A DNA stretch of 49,903 bases, from NCBI GenBank assembly GCA_900768505.1, contig CAAGED010000041.1, positions 1-49,903 of the forward strand. Direction: 5' to 3'. Position 1 is the first letter of the stretch. Every line of letters begins with the position of its first letter. The DNA is from Lentisphaeria bacterium. GTDB taxonomy: Bacteria > Verrucomicrobiota > Lentisphaeria > Victivallales > Victivallaceae. The translations under genes were made by a program, and so were the position numbers. Shown here piece after piece: positions 42,031 to 49,877 of this stretch. A model generated the notes under the pieces. The model did no database searches. It was given only the letters and a program-made list of their open reading frames with translations, and had not been told where the DNA came from.

Positions 42031-42852
42031 ATGTGGGTTACCGAGGCAATGAACGGATTCGGATTGACCGTGGAGACTACCAGACACTTATGCCATAAGG
42101 TTACGCCTTTTCAAACCATTGACATTTATGATACCGCAAAAGTGGGCAAACTCATGCTGCTGGACAATATTATTCAGCTGACCGAGTATGATGAATTTGC
42201 CTACCAGGAGATGATGGCACACATTCCAATGTTCGCCCACGTCAATCCCCGGCGGGCGCTGGTGATCGGCGGCGGCGATGGTGGTGTACTGCGGGAATTG
42301 GCTAAGCACACCTCGCTGGAAGAGATTGATATTTGCGAAATCGACGGCGAAGTAATCAATACGGTAAAAGAGTTTATTCCCTCGATGGCCTGCGGGTTTG
42401 ACGATCCCAGGGTAAAAATCAATATTGAAGACGGCAGTAAATACATTCAGCGGTTTGAAAATTATTATGATGTAATTGTAGTGGATTCAACTGATCCGGG
42501 CGGTCCGGGGGAGCCACTTTTCGGAGAGGATTTTTACCGCAACATGAAAAAATCTCTGCGCGACGGCGGAATCATCGCCACTCAGGCGGAATCAATTTAC
42601 CTGCTGCCAGAGGTGGTAAAACATTTAATGGGCGTAACCAGACAATGCTTTAAAAATTACGGTTACGCCTCAATATTGGTTCCAACCTACCCGACAGGCA
42701 CGATTGGTGTATGCTGCGGTTCGGATAAATACAATGTAAAATACCCAGTGCGGGAAATTCCGCCGGAAATGCGTGACAATTTGCGGTATTACACATCCGC
42801 AATACATTCGGCAAGTTTTGTATTGCCGAAATTTGGGGAAGATTTATTGTAA
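42031..42852 (+). CDS. speE: Spermidine synthase SpeE
   Basis: The 273-residue aminopropyltransferase moves the aminopropyl group of decarboxylated AdoMet to putrescine. Motifs: LDNIIQLTEYDEFAYQEM, VIGGGDGGVLRE, ICEIDGEVI and VVDSTDPGGPGEPLF (catalytic Asp). The ATG at MWVTEAMNG has AGGGGAG 9 nt upstream. Another ATG 9 nt earlier abuts that site, so it is not used. It is the partner of the adjacent speD. Confidence 0.95.
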   Translation: MWVTEAMNGFGLTVETTRHLCHKVTPFQTIDIYDTAKVGKLMLLDNIIQLTEYDEFAYQEMMAHIPMFAHVNPRRALVIGGGDGGVLRELAKHTSLEEIDICEIDGEVINTVKEFIPSMACGFDDPRVKINIEDGSKYIQRFENYYDVIVVDSTDPGGPGEPLFGEDFYRNMKKSLRDGGIIATQAESIYLLPEVVKHLMGVTRQCFKNYGYASILVPTYPTGTIGVCCGSDKYNVKYPVREIPPEMRDNLRYYTSAIHSASFVLPKFGEDLL

Positions 42853-42876
42853 AAATGCCGACCGCCGGCATTTGAA
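42853..42876 (+). terminator. Probable weak terminator after speE
   Basis: The 8-bp inverted repeat AAATGCCG-ACCGC-CGGCATTT starts immediately after the speE stop. Only three T residues close it, so termination may be partial. Confidence 0.45.
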
Positions 42877-42928
42877 ATGCAATGCGGCAAACTCCAATTG
42901 CTTATAACTGGGAAAAGCATTGCGTGCC

Positions 42929-43018
42929 GCATCAGCGCCAGAAGCCGATCTCGCGAAAAAACGCGAATAATATCGCAAAACAAAATTTGCAGCGTCAGTG
43001 CCAGAAGCCGATTTCGCG
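42929..43018. repeat. Pair of 27-nt imperfect direct repeats
   Basis: Two copies, 42929-42955 and 42992-43018, 63 nt apart, differ at three positions (core CCAGAAGCCGAT). They lie between speE and the palindromic element. They are too few for a CRISPR array and have no adjacent cas gene. They are probably remnants of a dispersed repeat. Confidence 0.6.
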
Positions 43019-43096
43019 GGGCGAAAGCGGGCGTGGTGCTGTTTTTTTTGCAATAGTAGCTTAGTCAGGCCTCTTTTTTCATCCCCCCCGAAGCAG

Positions 43097-43147
43097 CAGG
43101 GCGCGGACGCCCTGTACCACGGATTGATTTGTTGAACAAATCAATCC
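43097..43147. repeat. Palindromic repeat element (two stacked hairpins)
   Basis: CAGGGCG-CGGA-CGCCCTG (43097-43114) is followed after six bases by a 13-bp perfect palindrome, GGATTGATTTGTT-G-AACAAATCAATCC (43121-43147). TACCAC (43115-43120) and GTGGTA further on (about 43153) can bracket the second hairpin. This looks like a REP- or MITE-like element or a structured RNA. No T run follows. Confidence 0.55.
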
Positions 43148-43272
43148 TACTTGTGGTAAAAATGCGTAATTGATTGCTTTTTGATATGCAACCACCCCTC
43201 GAATTTTTACCATCTTATTCAGGCTGGTTTTCTCAGACCAATAATATAGACAAATATGACGTTATTTGACCC

Positions 43273-43502
43273 GATGCACTGGTAAATTGCTGGATTATTT
43301 TGATATTTGACTACATGTCGGATTGGTAAAAAATCCACGTTTGCTGGAATTATCAAAAGTTCTTCAAATTAATGCGGAAGCCATTTACAATAAAACATAT
43401 GAAAATGCAAAGATGTGTGCTGAACACCAATATGCGGCAGGAATTTGTAAATACCCGCGCCGGGTGATTGCCAAAGCGGAATTCAACTCCCTCCCCGGAT
43501 GA
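43273..43502 (+). pseudogene. Remnant of an IS1380-type transposase
   Basis: The plus strand reads, with a frameshift near 43315, ALVNCW and FDYM (first frame) then VGLVKNPRLLELSKVL (second frame, 43317 on), later AGICKYPRRVIAKAEF, ending in a stop at 43500-43502. The blocks IDYxVGLxKNPRL, SW-x-RRVIxKAE and their spacing match the DDE region of IS1380 transposases. The next conserved block (NPRFVVTN) and both ends of the element are gone. No terminal repeats were found. Confidence 0.65.
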
Positions 43503-43893
43503 AAGATAATCATTATAATTATTCAGCATACGGGTATGCCCCAAAGCTGAGTTTACCGTATTTTATTCTGATTTCCCCCAAAGATGTGTCTGGAAAATTT
43601 GAGTGTGACCACCCTATGTAACCACCGAAAATTTTCTGAATACGGACTTTCTCGAAACAGCCCCCAAGAGAGAGAGAGAACAGTTTTTAGAAACGTCATC
43701 AGGCCAATTGCCCCATCCGTCATCCAAACCACAGGTTTAATACAATATTTTTACGCCTGATTTTTCAGCTTTTTCACCCATTCCTAAAATACCATCCACC
43801 CTTTTACAAAAAAATCCATAACCTCGCTTTAACTCAGTAATTTACAAAAGATAAAAAAAATCAATTATTTTCGTATTTTTTTCACTTTTTCAT
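43503..43893. other. Gene-free stretch before mraZ
   Basis: No gene was found. A 40-codon frame from 43499 has no ribosome binding site. The stretch contains a short AG repeat (43667-43680) and becomes very A+T-rich from 43780, as expected ahead of the mraZ promoter. Confidence 0.5.
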
Positions 43894-43921
43894 TTGTAAA
43901 AATCAAAAAAAAATTTACATT
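43894..43921 (+). promoter_or_regulatory. Candidate mraZ promoter
   Basis: TTGTAA and TACATT are separated by 16 bp. Transcription would start near 43928, inside the GGG repeats described next, so MraZ binding there would block it. Confidence 0.35.
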
Positions 43922-43922
43922 A

Positions 43923-43957
43923 GGTATGAAAAGGGATAAAAAGGGTGAAAAAGGTGG
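43923..43957 (+). promoter_or_regulatory. Possible MraZ operator: GG(G)-repeats at 10-bp spacing
   Basis: Four units begin with GGTAT, GGGAT, GGGTG and GGTGG at 43923, 43933, 43943 and 43953, each followed by an A-rich stretch, exactly 10 bp apart. Known MraZ sites are direct repeats of (T)GGGN with 10-bp period upstream of mraZ. Here they overlap the start codon and also supply Shine-Dalgarno-like AAGGG, which is an alternative explanation. Confidence 0.45.
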
Positions 43958-44463
43958 AAGATTCAACAAAAAGTCAGATTTTGGAGGAATTATTTTTCTC
44001 CAACGAATTCGAACATGTGTTGGATTCGCAAAATCGTATATCCATACCCAGCGAGTGGCGGCAGAAAGAGGCCGAAACCCGCTTTATCATGTTGCCGGGT
44101 GGAAATCACGATTTGGTTCTCTTCCCCTTTGAAGCCTTCTCCGCCTTTCTGGTCAAAGCCCGCAATCTGGCCTTCGCAAACCGTCACCTGCAAGCCGCAT
44201 TGGCCAAAATCGGCGCCAAATGCCGGGACTGCCGTTGCGACAAACAGGGACGGATAAAACTTGACCGTCAGTTGCTGGATTCCATCGGTGTCGGCAGCAA
44301 GGTGAAACTTGTGGGGGCAATAACCCACATCAAATTGTGCGATCCAGCAGCCTGGGATGCGGCAGATAATCAGTTGGATGACGAATGTTTTGATATTTTT
44401 CAATCCATCGGCGAATCAGGCGGTGATTTAAGCTCACTGCTGGCGAGGATAATGAACAAATAA
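43945..44463 (+). CDS. mraZ: Transcriptional regulator MraZ
   Basis: The 172-residue protein has two SpoVT/AbrB-like halves: FSNEFEHVLDSQNRISIPSEWR (as two blocks) and CRCDKQGRIKLDRQLLDSIG, each with the family D-x-x-x-R-I-x-[IL]-P/D core. It represses the division cluster by binding its own promoter (family). The start is uncertain: GTG 43945 and GTG 43954 both have AAGGG 8-9 nt upstream. The N-terminus is about 17 residues longer than usual, and the C-terminal tail is also extended. Confidence 0.9.
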   Translation: MKKVEDSTKSQILEELFFSNEFEHVLDSQNRISIPSEWRQKEAETRFIMLPGGNHDLVLFPFEAFSAFLVKARNLAFANRHLQAALAKIGAKCRDCRCDKQGRIKLDRQLLDSIGVGSKVKLVGAITHIKLCDPAAWDAADNQLDDECFDIFQSIGESGGDLSSLLARIMNK

Positions 44464-44493
44464 ATTTTAGCTTTAAGTTTTGGGATATTTTTT

Positions 44494-45477
44494 ATGAATA
44501 CGACAATGAACAACCATCAGGAATGCGACGGCAAACCGGAGACCGAATACACTCATCAACCCGTTTTGTATCGGGAGGTGGTGGCGGCATTCGATTTTTG
44601 CCGCAACCGTCCGGCGGTAATCATTGACGGAACCGCCGGCGCCGGTGGACACAGCGCCCTCCTGCTGGAAGCCAACCATCAACTGCGCCTGATCGCCATC
44701 GATCGGGACTCGGCGGCGCTGGAACGCGCCGGACGGCGTTTGGCATTTGCCGGCGAACGGGTGACTTTGAAAAAGGGATGCTTCAGCGAAATCGGCGAAA
44801 TCGCCGCCGAATGCGGTGTAAATGAGGTTGATGGCATCTTGCTGGATATCGGGGTATCATCGCCGCAGATTGACGATCCGCGCCGGGGATTCTCCTGGCG
44901 CTTTGATGGTCCGTTGGATATGCGGATGGATCGCAGCAGTGAATTAACCGGCAGCCGGGTACTGAACAAATACAGCGTTGAAGCACTGACTGAAATTTTT
45001 CGAAATTACGGCGAATTAAAAAATCCCGCCCGCTTTGCCCGGATGATTGCAGAAGCCAGGGAGGTGAAACCTTTTGCCACCACCGGCGATTTTGCCGAAT
45101 TTTGCGAGCAGACACTGGGAAAAAGCCGCAAGGGGGCGCCGCCAGTGCCGACTCTGCCTTTTCAAGCGTTGCGTATCGCGGTAAATGACGAACTGGGCGA
45201 ATTGGAACGCACACTGCCGGTTGCATTGAAGTTGTTGAAACGTGCTGGTCACCTGGCGGTAATAAGTTTTCACTCGCTGGAAGATCGGATTGTTAAGAAT
45301 GCGTTTAAATTGGCCGCGGCGAGCTGCATTTGTCCGCCGGGCTTGCCGGTTTGCTGCTGTGGCAAGAAGTCGGAAATCAAAATTCTGACTCACAAGCCCA
45401 TCGAAGCCGGAAAAGACGAAATATCCGCTAATCGCCGCAGTGCCTGCGCTAAATTGCGAATTGCGGAAAAACTATGA
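44494..45477 (+). CDS. rsmH: 16S rRNA m4C1402 methyltransferase RsmH (MraW)
   Basis: 327 residues. The N-terminal HQPVLYREVV precedes the SAM-binding IDGTAGAGGHSALLL. Other motifs are GILLDIGVSSPQIDDPRRGF, GPLDMRMD, RIAVNDELGELE and VISFHSLEDRIVKN. The C-terminal CICPPGLPVCCCGKK has the Cys cluster seen in many RsmH proteins. It follows mraZ by 30 nt, the standard order. Confidence 0.97.
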   Translation: MNTTMNNHQECDGKPETEYTHQPVLYREVVAAFDFCRNRPAVIIDGTAGAGGHSALLLEANHQLRLIAIDRDSAALERAGRRLAFAGERVTLKKGCFSEIGEIAAECGVNEVDGILLDIGVSSPQIDDPRRGFSWRFDGPLDMRMDRSSELTGSRVLNKYSVEALTEIFRNYGELKNPARFARMIAEAREVKPFATTGDFAEFCEQTLGKSRKGAPPVPTLPFQALRIAVNDELGELERTLPVALKLLKRAGHLAVISFHSLEDRIVKNAFKLAAASCICPPGLPVCCCGKKSEIKILTHKPIEAGKDEISANRRSACAKLRIAEKL

Positions 45478-45564
45478 AAATAACTGAATTTTTCGCCATT
45501 TTGAAGTTGATAAGGTGTAGTATTTTGGGGGTTTTGTGCTAAATTAATGCAAAGGGAAAATATT

Positions 45565-45999
45565 ATGAGAATCACATCGGACAATCTACCATTAAACGCG
45601 CTCAGCCGCTCGCGCAATAGTGCGGCAAAAAAGAAAAAAATTGCCGGACGCGCCTTCCTTTTGGCAGCGTTTATGATTCTCATTGTCAGCCTTGCCTTTA
45701 TTTTTAATTACCGCACCGCCGTCAACGAGCGCAACGTCCAAATCGACCGGGAAAAAATCACCTGCAAACGGGAAATTGCAGAAATGACCCGTAATATTGA
45801 ACACCTGAAAATTCAACGGGAAAATCTCTCCAGCTGGAAATATATCAGCACCCAGGTGTCCCGACTGAATTTGAATCTGAAACAACCCAACGCCAATCAG
45901 GTTATTGCGTTACTCCCGATTCGCGGAAAAACCGGGCCAATGGAGCCGACAATTGTGTTTTACGACGAACACCGTTCGCCCCACACCGCCAACAATTAA
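45565..45999 (+). CDS. ftsL: FtsL-like division protein
   Basis: 144 residues with a cytoplasmic basic N-terminus (KKKKIAG), one membrane helix (about 28-48, FLLAAFMILIVSLAFIF) and a coiled-coil-prone helix (REKITCKREIAEMTRNIEHL) outside. This is the architecture of FtsL/FtsB, and the place between rsmH and ftsI is that of ftsL. Sequence similarity alone is weak, as usual for FtsL. The ATG at 45565 has AAAGGG 8 nt upstream; an earlier ATG has none. Confidence 0.75.
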   Translation: MRITSDNLPLNALSRSRNSAAKKKKIAGRAFLLAAFMILIVSLAFIFNYRTAVNERNVQIDREKITCKREIAEMTRNIEHLKIQRENLSSWKYISTQVSRLNLNLKQPNANQVIALLPIRGKTGPMEPTIVFYDEHRSPHTANN

Positions 46000-46060
46000 T
46001 TTACTGAAATTTTCCGGCGGCGAGCGGTTGGTTCGCTTCTGTCCGTTCCGGTTGTGATTC

Positions 46061-46194
46061 ATACGCTTTTCAGAATCGGGTTTGCAAAATACAAATTCTG
46101 CAGAAGTCGACTGCCGGAGGCAATCCGATGTGCGCTGCTCCATGCGAACAAAGCAGAAATGCAGTATTGGTAAAAATTCATTCGAAAAGCGTAT
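46061..46194. repeat. Inverted-repeat element between ftsL and ftsI
   Basis: ATACGCTTTTC (46061-46071) and GAAAAGCGTAT (46184-46194) are perfect 11-bp arms around 112 nt. Inside, CAGAAT pairs with ATTCTG, and TTCTGCAGAA is palindromic. It interrupts an otherwise compact cluster and may be a MITE-like insertion or a structured RNA. The minus strand is open across it (about 46200-45910) but no start or family supports a gene. Confidence 0.4.
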
Positions 46195-46245
46195 CAGCAC
46201 TGAACAAATTAAATTAAGCAGTTTTATTTTCGGAAATATTGCCCC

Positions 46246-48315
46246 ATGCCAAAACTAGACACCACTGAAGGAATAAAGAGCAGAATACTTTTTTTCGCTT
46301 TCGTTTTTTGCATCATTCTATTCGCTCTCATCGGCCGACTCTATTATGTACAGATTGTCCGCCACGACTACTACTTCGCCGAGGCTCAAAAAGTTTATAC
46401 TGCCACCCGGGAGGTGGTGAGCAAACGTGGCGAAATTCGTGACCGTAACGGCAATGTTCTGGTGGGAAATCAACCCGGCGCTAATATCTGTGTTGACCCG
46501 CAGGAGGTAAAAAGCGATATTGCCGCCACTGCGCTGGCGGATATTTTCAGCAAAGTACTGGATATGCCAAAGGATGAAGCACTAGAACGAATCAATCGCA
46601 GATTTGTTCCGGCCAAACGGGAAGACGGCACTATTTATCAGCGGGAAAACCGCTATGTGGTAATTCGACGCGGCGTACCATACGACCAGGTCACCGAACT
46701 CAAAAAACAGGTAAAATCTTACAATGACAAGACTTCCGAATATATCAAGGAACAATTAAAATCAAAACCCTCCAAAGAGGAACGCGAACAACTTCTCGCC
46801 CGAAGCATAAAAGGGCTGATTGTTGAAGAAAATTATATCAGATATTACCCAAAAAATCAACTTCTGGCTAACATTCTGGGTGTTACCGGCACCAATGATC
46901 AGGATGAATTCGTCGCCGTATTCGGAATCGAAAAGATTTTCAACGAACGCATCGCCGCCTCCAGCGCCACCTACACTGTACAGCGCTCCCGGCGCGGCCC
47001 CACAGTCAGCGCTCCGGATCAATTGGCTCTCAACCCGGAGGTAAAGCCCCAGGATGGGTACAACATCTACCTCACCATCGATGAAGTCATTCAGTCGTAT
47101 GTGGAGGAAGAACTGGACAAAGTCATGGTCGATTGGGAACCCGAAGCAGTCTGCGCCGTTATGGCCGATCCCAAAACCGGCAACATTCTGGCCATCGCCC
47201 AGCGTCCCACCTTCAACCCCAACAACCGCAAGGATGTAAAAGTCAAGGATATGCTTATTTTCCCGTTACAGCGGGTTTACGAGCCTGGCTCGACCATGAA
47301 GGCGCTGACCGTCTCCACTGCCTTGGATTTTAACGCCATCACGCCCCAGACCATGGTGGATTGCGAAAACGGCTTCTGGGTTTACAAGCGTTCCATCATG
47401 CGGGATACTTCGGCCAAAAAAATGCTCAGCGTGACCGACGTGGTAAAAAAATCCAGTAATATCGGAACAGCCAAGGTTGCCTTGGAATTGGGCAAATACC
47501 GCCTCAATTTGGGATTGCGCAAATTCGGAATCGGCGAACGCACCGGATTGCCGTTCAAAAACGAAGTCCGCGGCCGTCTGGCTCCCCCAGCCCGCTGGGA
47601 CGGCGTACAAATAACCCGTGTCGGCATCGGTTACAGCGTCAATGTAACTCCGGTGCAGATGGTACGCGCCTACTGCGCATTGGCCAACAACGGATTATTG
47701 CCCAAATTGCGCATTGTAGACCACCTGGAAGATCCGGAGACCGGAGACATCATCCCCAACCCGACGGAAGAACCATATCAGGTTTTCCAGAAGCCGGACA
47801 CCTGCCCCAAAATCGTAAAAATGCTCATTGGCGTAACTGAAAAAGGCGGTACCGGCACCAGAGCTGCAGTTCAGGGTTACAATGTGGCGGCAAAAACCGG
47901 TACCAGTTTTAAATACGACGAGAAGACCCACCGTTACAATAAAGAGAAGTACCACGCCTCAATAGTGGGCTTTGTTCCGGCGGAAAATCCCTCGTTTGTA
48001 TTGCTGATAATGGTCGACGGGCCAAAAGGCAAGCGCAGTTACGGCGGCGCGGTGGCCGGCTCGTACTTCAAGAACATTGCCACCAGGACATTGCAATATT
48101 TACAAGTTAAACCGTTTTCGCCGGTCAACGGACGAATTAATTCCGGATCGAACGACTACAACGATTACGAGCAGGAATACAGCATCGAGCGGGACGAATA
48201 TATGCCGCCGGACGAAAATCATGAACCGGAAACGGATGATGAACCCAACACCCTGGGACTTCCGCCGGGACCGGACGGACAACCACAGCCTTCGAAGGGG
48301 ATTACACAACCATGA
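46246..48315 (+). CDS. ftsI: Penicillin-binding transpeptidase FtsI (PBP3)
   Basis: The 689-residue class B PBP makes septal peptidoglycan. One N-terminal membrane helix (13-32) is followed by the dimerisation domain (KRGEIRDRNGNVLVGN). The transpeptidase domain has EPGSTMK (S349, K352), SSN (403-405) and KTGTS (550-554). A charged insert lies around 165-190 (SYNDKTSEYIKEQLKSKPSK). The last 60 residues are acidic and Pro-rich, probably disordered. The Shine-Dalgarno is weak. The murC start overlaps its stop (ATGA). Confidence 0.95.
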   Translation: MPKLDTTEGIKSRILFFAFVFCIILFALIGRLYYVQIVRHDYYFAEAQKVYTATREVVSKRGEIRDRNGNVLVGNQPGANICVDPQEVKSDIAATALADIFSKVLDMPKDEALERINRRFVPAKREDGTIYQRENRYVVIRRGVPYDQVTELKKQVKSYNDKTSEYIKEQLKSKPSKEEREQLLARSIKGLIVEENYIRYYPKNQLLANILGVTGTNDQDEFVAVFGIEKIFNERIAASSATYTVQRSRRGPTVSAPDQLALNPEVKPQDGYNIYLTIDEVIQSYVEEELDKVMVDWEPEAVCAVMADPKTGNILAIAQRPTFNPNNRKDVKVKDMLIFPLQRVYEPGSTMKALTVSTALDFNAITPQTMVDCENGFWVYKRSIMRDTSAKKMLSVTDVVKKSSNIGTAKVALELGKYRLNLGLRKFGIGERTGLPFKNEVRGRLAPPARWDGVQITRVGIGYSVNVTPVQMVRAYCALANNGLLPKLRIVDHLEDPETGDIIPNPTEEPYQVFQKPDTCPKIVKMLIGVTEKGGTGTRAAVQGYNVAAKTGTSFKYDEKTHRYNKEKYHASIVGFVPAENPSFVLLIMVDGPKGKRSYGGAVAGSYFKNIATRTLQYLQVKPFSPVNGRINSGSNDYNDYEQEYSIERDEYMPPDENHEPETDDEPNTLGLPPGPDGQPQPSKGITQP

Positions 48316-49712
48316 ATCAATTTAACGGCAAGCGAGTTCATTTTATCGGCGTTGGCGGCATCGGCATGAGCGGATTGGCGCAAATGTGTAAAAATTCCGG
48401 CGCAGAGGTTTCTGGAAGCGATCGGGGCGTGAATGCTCCGGAAAATTACTCAATTTTTCATTGTTTGCGTCAAAACGGCATCACAATCTACCCACAGGAC
48501 GGCTCTTTTGTAAAGCACGGAAAGGTTGATTACCTGATTTATTCAACGGCAATTGAATCGGATAACCCGGATTTCACCGCCGCACCGGATACGCCCCGCC
48601 TGCACCGCTCTCAGGCGCTGTTCATGGCAATTGAGTCAGTCAATTGCCGTTCCAGCATAGCCATTTGTGGCAGTTGCGGCAAAACTACGGTTACGGCCAT
48701 GACCGGCGAGGCGCTTTATCGTCTGAAAAGCGACCCGGTAATTATTAACGGCGGAGCGCTGAAATGTTTTGCCAACGCCGACCACATCGGCAATTACCGG
48801 GGAGGCACGGGAGATTATCTGGTGTTCGAGGCCGATGAAAGCGACAAGAGCTTAATCAATTATCAAGTAGATTACGCCATATTGCTGAATATCGGCACCG
48901 ATCACTACTCCAAAGAGGAATTGGTGGAACTTTTTGCCAAATTTCTAAATCAGGTAAAAATCGGGGCGGTAATGAGCCGTCAGGTGTTTGAACTGCTGAA
49001 AAACCAACTTCCTCACCACTTGCAGGTGACGGTTTTTGAAGACTCAATACCTGCGTCAGCCGGGGAATGGTATATTTCAGAATATTGTTCCGGAGGCAAC
49101 AATGCAAAATTCACCTTGAATAACCGATATAATTTGCAAACTCATCAGTTGGGAGCAATCAACGCACTCAACATGTGTGCCGTAACGGCACTGCTGACGC
49201 TGATGGGGTTTGAGCCGGATAAGGCGGCGGAGGCAACGGCGGAATTTTCCGGCGTCAAACGGCGGGGAGAATTTATCGGGCTCACCACCCGGGGCAGTAT
49301 GGTTTTTGACGATTATGCTCATAACCCGGAAAAAATAACCAGCGCAATAAATACCGCCCACGAGCGAATCACGGGAGACGTCTATGCCATTTTCCAGCCT
49401 CACGGCTACGCCCCGATGCGTTTCATGAAAGAGGAGCTTTATAAGATTGTCAACCCGGTTTTACACCCCGGAGATAAATTTTTTCTGCTGGAACCCTACT
49501 ACGCCGGCGGCACCAGTTCCTTCTCACCCAGTGCAAAAGAGGTGATGGAGTTGTGGCGGCAAATGGGCGCCGACGACCGTTATCAATTGGGCGAAAACCG
49601 GGAACAACTTCTGGCGCAGGTGAAAAAAATCGCCGGTCCGGATGATTTAATTTTAATTATGGGGGCGAGAGACAATTCGCTGCCGGAATTTGCCATGGCT
49701 TTCACACGCTGA
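48312..49712 (+). CDS. murC: UDP-N-acetylmuramate--L-alanine ligase MurC
   Basis: 466 residues. The Rossmann motif is VHFIGVGGIGMSGLA. The ATP loop reads CGSCGKTTVTAM (119-130), with Ser-Cys where the family has Thr-His (GTHGKTTT). FEADESDKS and DYAHNP (the ligand-binding and C-terminal domain) follow. It adds L-Ala to UDP-MurNAc. Start overlaps ftsI. In most dcw clusters murE, murF, mraY, murD, ftsW and murG lie between ftsI and murC; here none does. An Mpl-type recycling ligase is less likely given this position. Confidence 0.9.
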   Translation: MNQFNGKRVHFIGVGGIGMSGLAQMCKNSGAEVSGSDRGVNAPENYSIFHCLRQNGITIYPQDGSFVKHGKVDYLIYSTAIESDNPDFTAAPDTPRLHRSQALFMAIESVNCRSSIAICGSCGKTTVTAMTGEALYRLKSDPVIINGGALKCFANADHIGNYRGGTGDYLVFEADESDKSLINYQVDYAILLNIGTDHYSKEELVELFAKFLNQVKIGAVMSRQVFELLKNQLPHHLQVTVFEDSIPASAGEWYISEYCSGGNNAKFTLNNRYNLQTHQLGAINALNMCAVTALLTLMGFEPDKAAEATAEFSGVKRRGEFIGLTTRGSMVFDDYAHNPEKITSAINTAHERITGDVYAIFQPHGYAPMRFMKEELYKIVNPVLHPGDKFFLLEPYYAGGTSSFSPSAKEVMELWRQMGADDRYQLGENREQLLAQVKKIAGPDDLILIMGARDNSLPEFAMAFTR

Positions 49713-49738
49713 ATTGAATAAATATTTCAACCTCCACC

Positions 49739-49758
49739 ACCGGGGAGTATTTCCCGGT
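49739..49758 (+). terminator. Possible hairpin after murC
   Basis: ACCGGGG-AGTATT-TCCCGGT forms a 7-bp stem (last pair G-T) 26 nt after the murC stop. No T run follows directly, so termination is doubtful. It may end the division cluster only partly. Confidence 0.3.
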
Positions 49759-49877
49759 ATTCCATACTTCAATTTCTTTTATATATAGAGGTAATTTCAA
49801 AAGTTTTTATTTAAGATAGTTGAAAAAGTTGGACAAAGAGTGCATTTTATAGCTCAGGCTAGCAACCGGAGGTAAAA

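Noticed and set aside
42929..43018. CRISPR array
   Set aside because: Only two repeat units, imperfect, no second spacer and no cas genes.
39973..43267. The sequence TATGACGTTATTT occurs both before the kinase gene and before the transposase remnant
   Set aside because: A 13-base match is expected by chance several times in a window this size, and the flanks do not agree.
43499..43621. A 40-codon plus-strand frame after the transposase remnant
   Set aside because: It overlaps the stop of the remnant, has no ribosome binding site and no recognisable sequence.
45910..46200. A minus-strand open frame between ftsL and ftsI
   Set aside because: Overlaps the ftsL 3' end, has no start signal, and is better explained by the inverted-repeat element.
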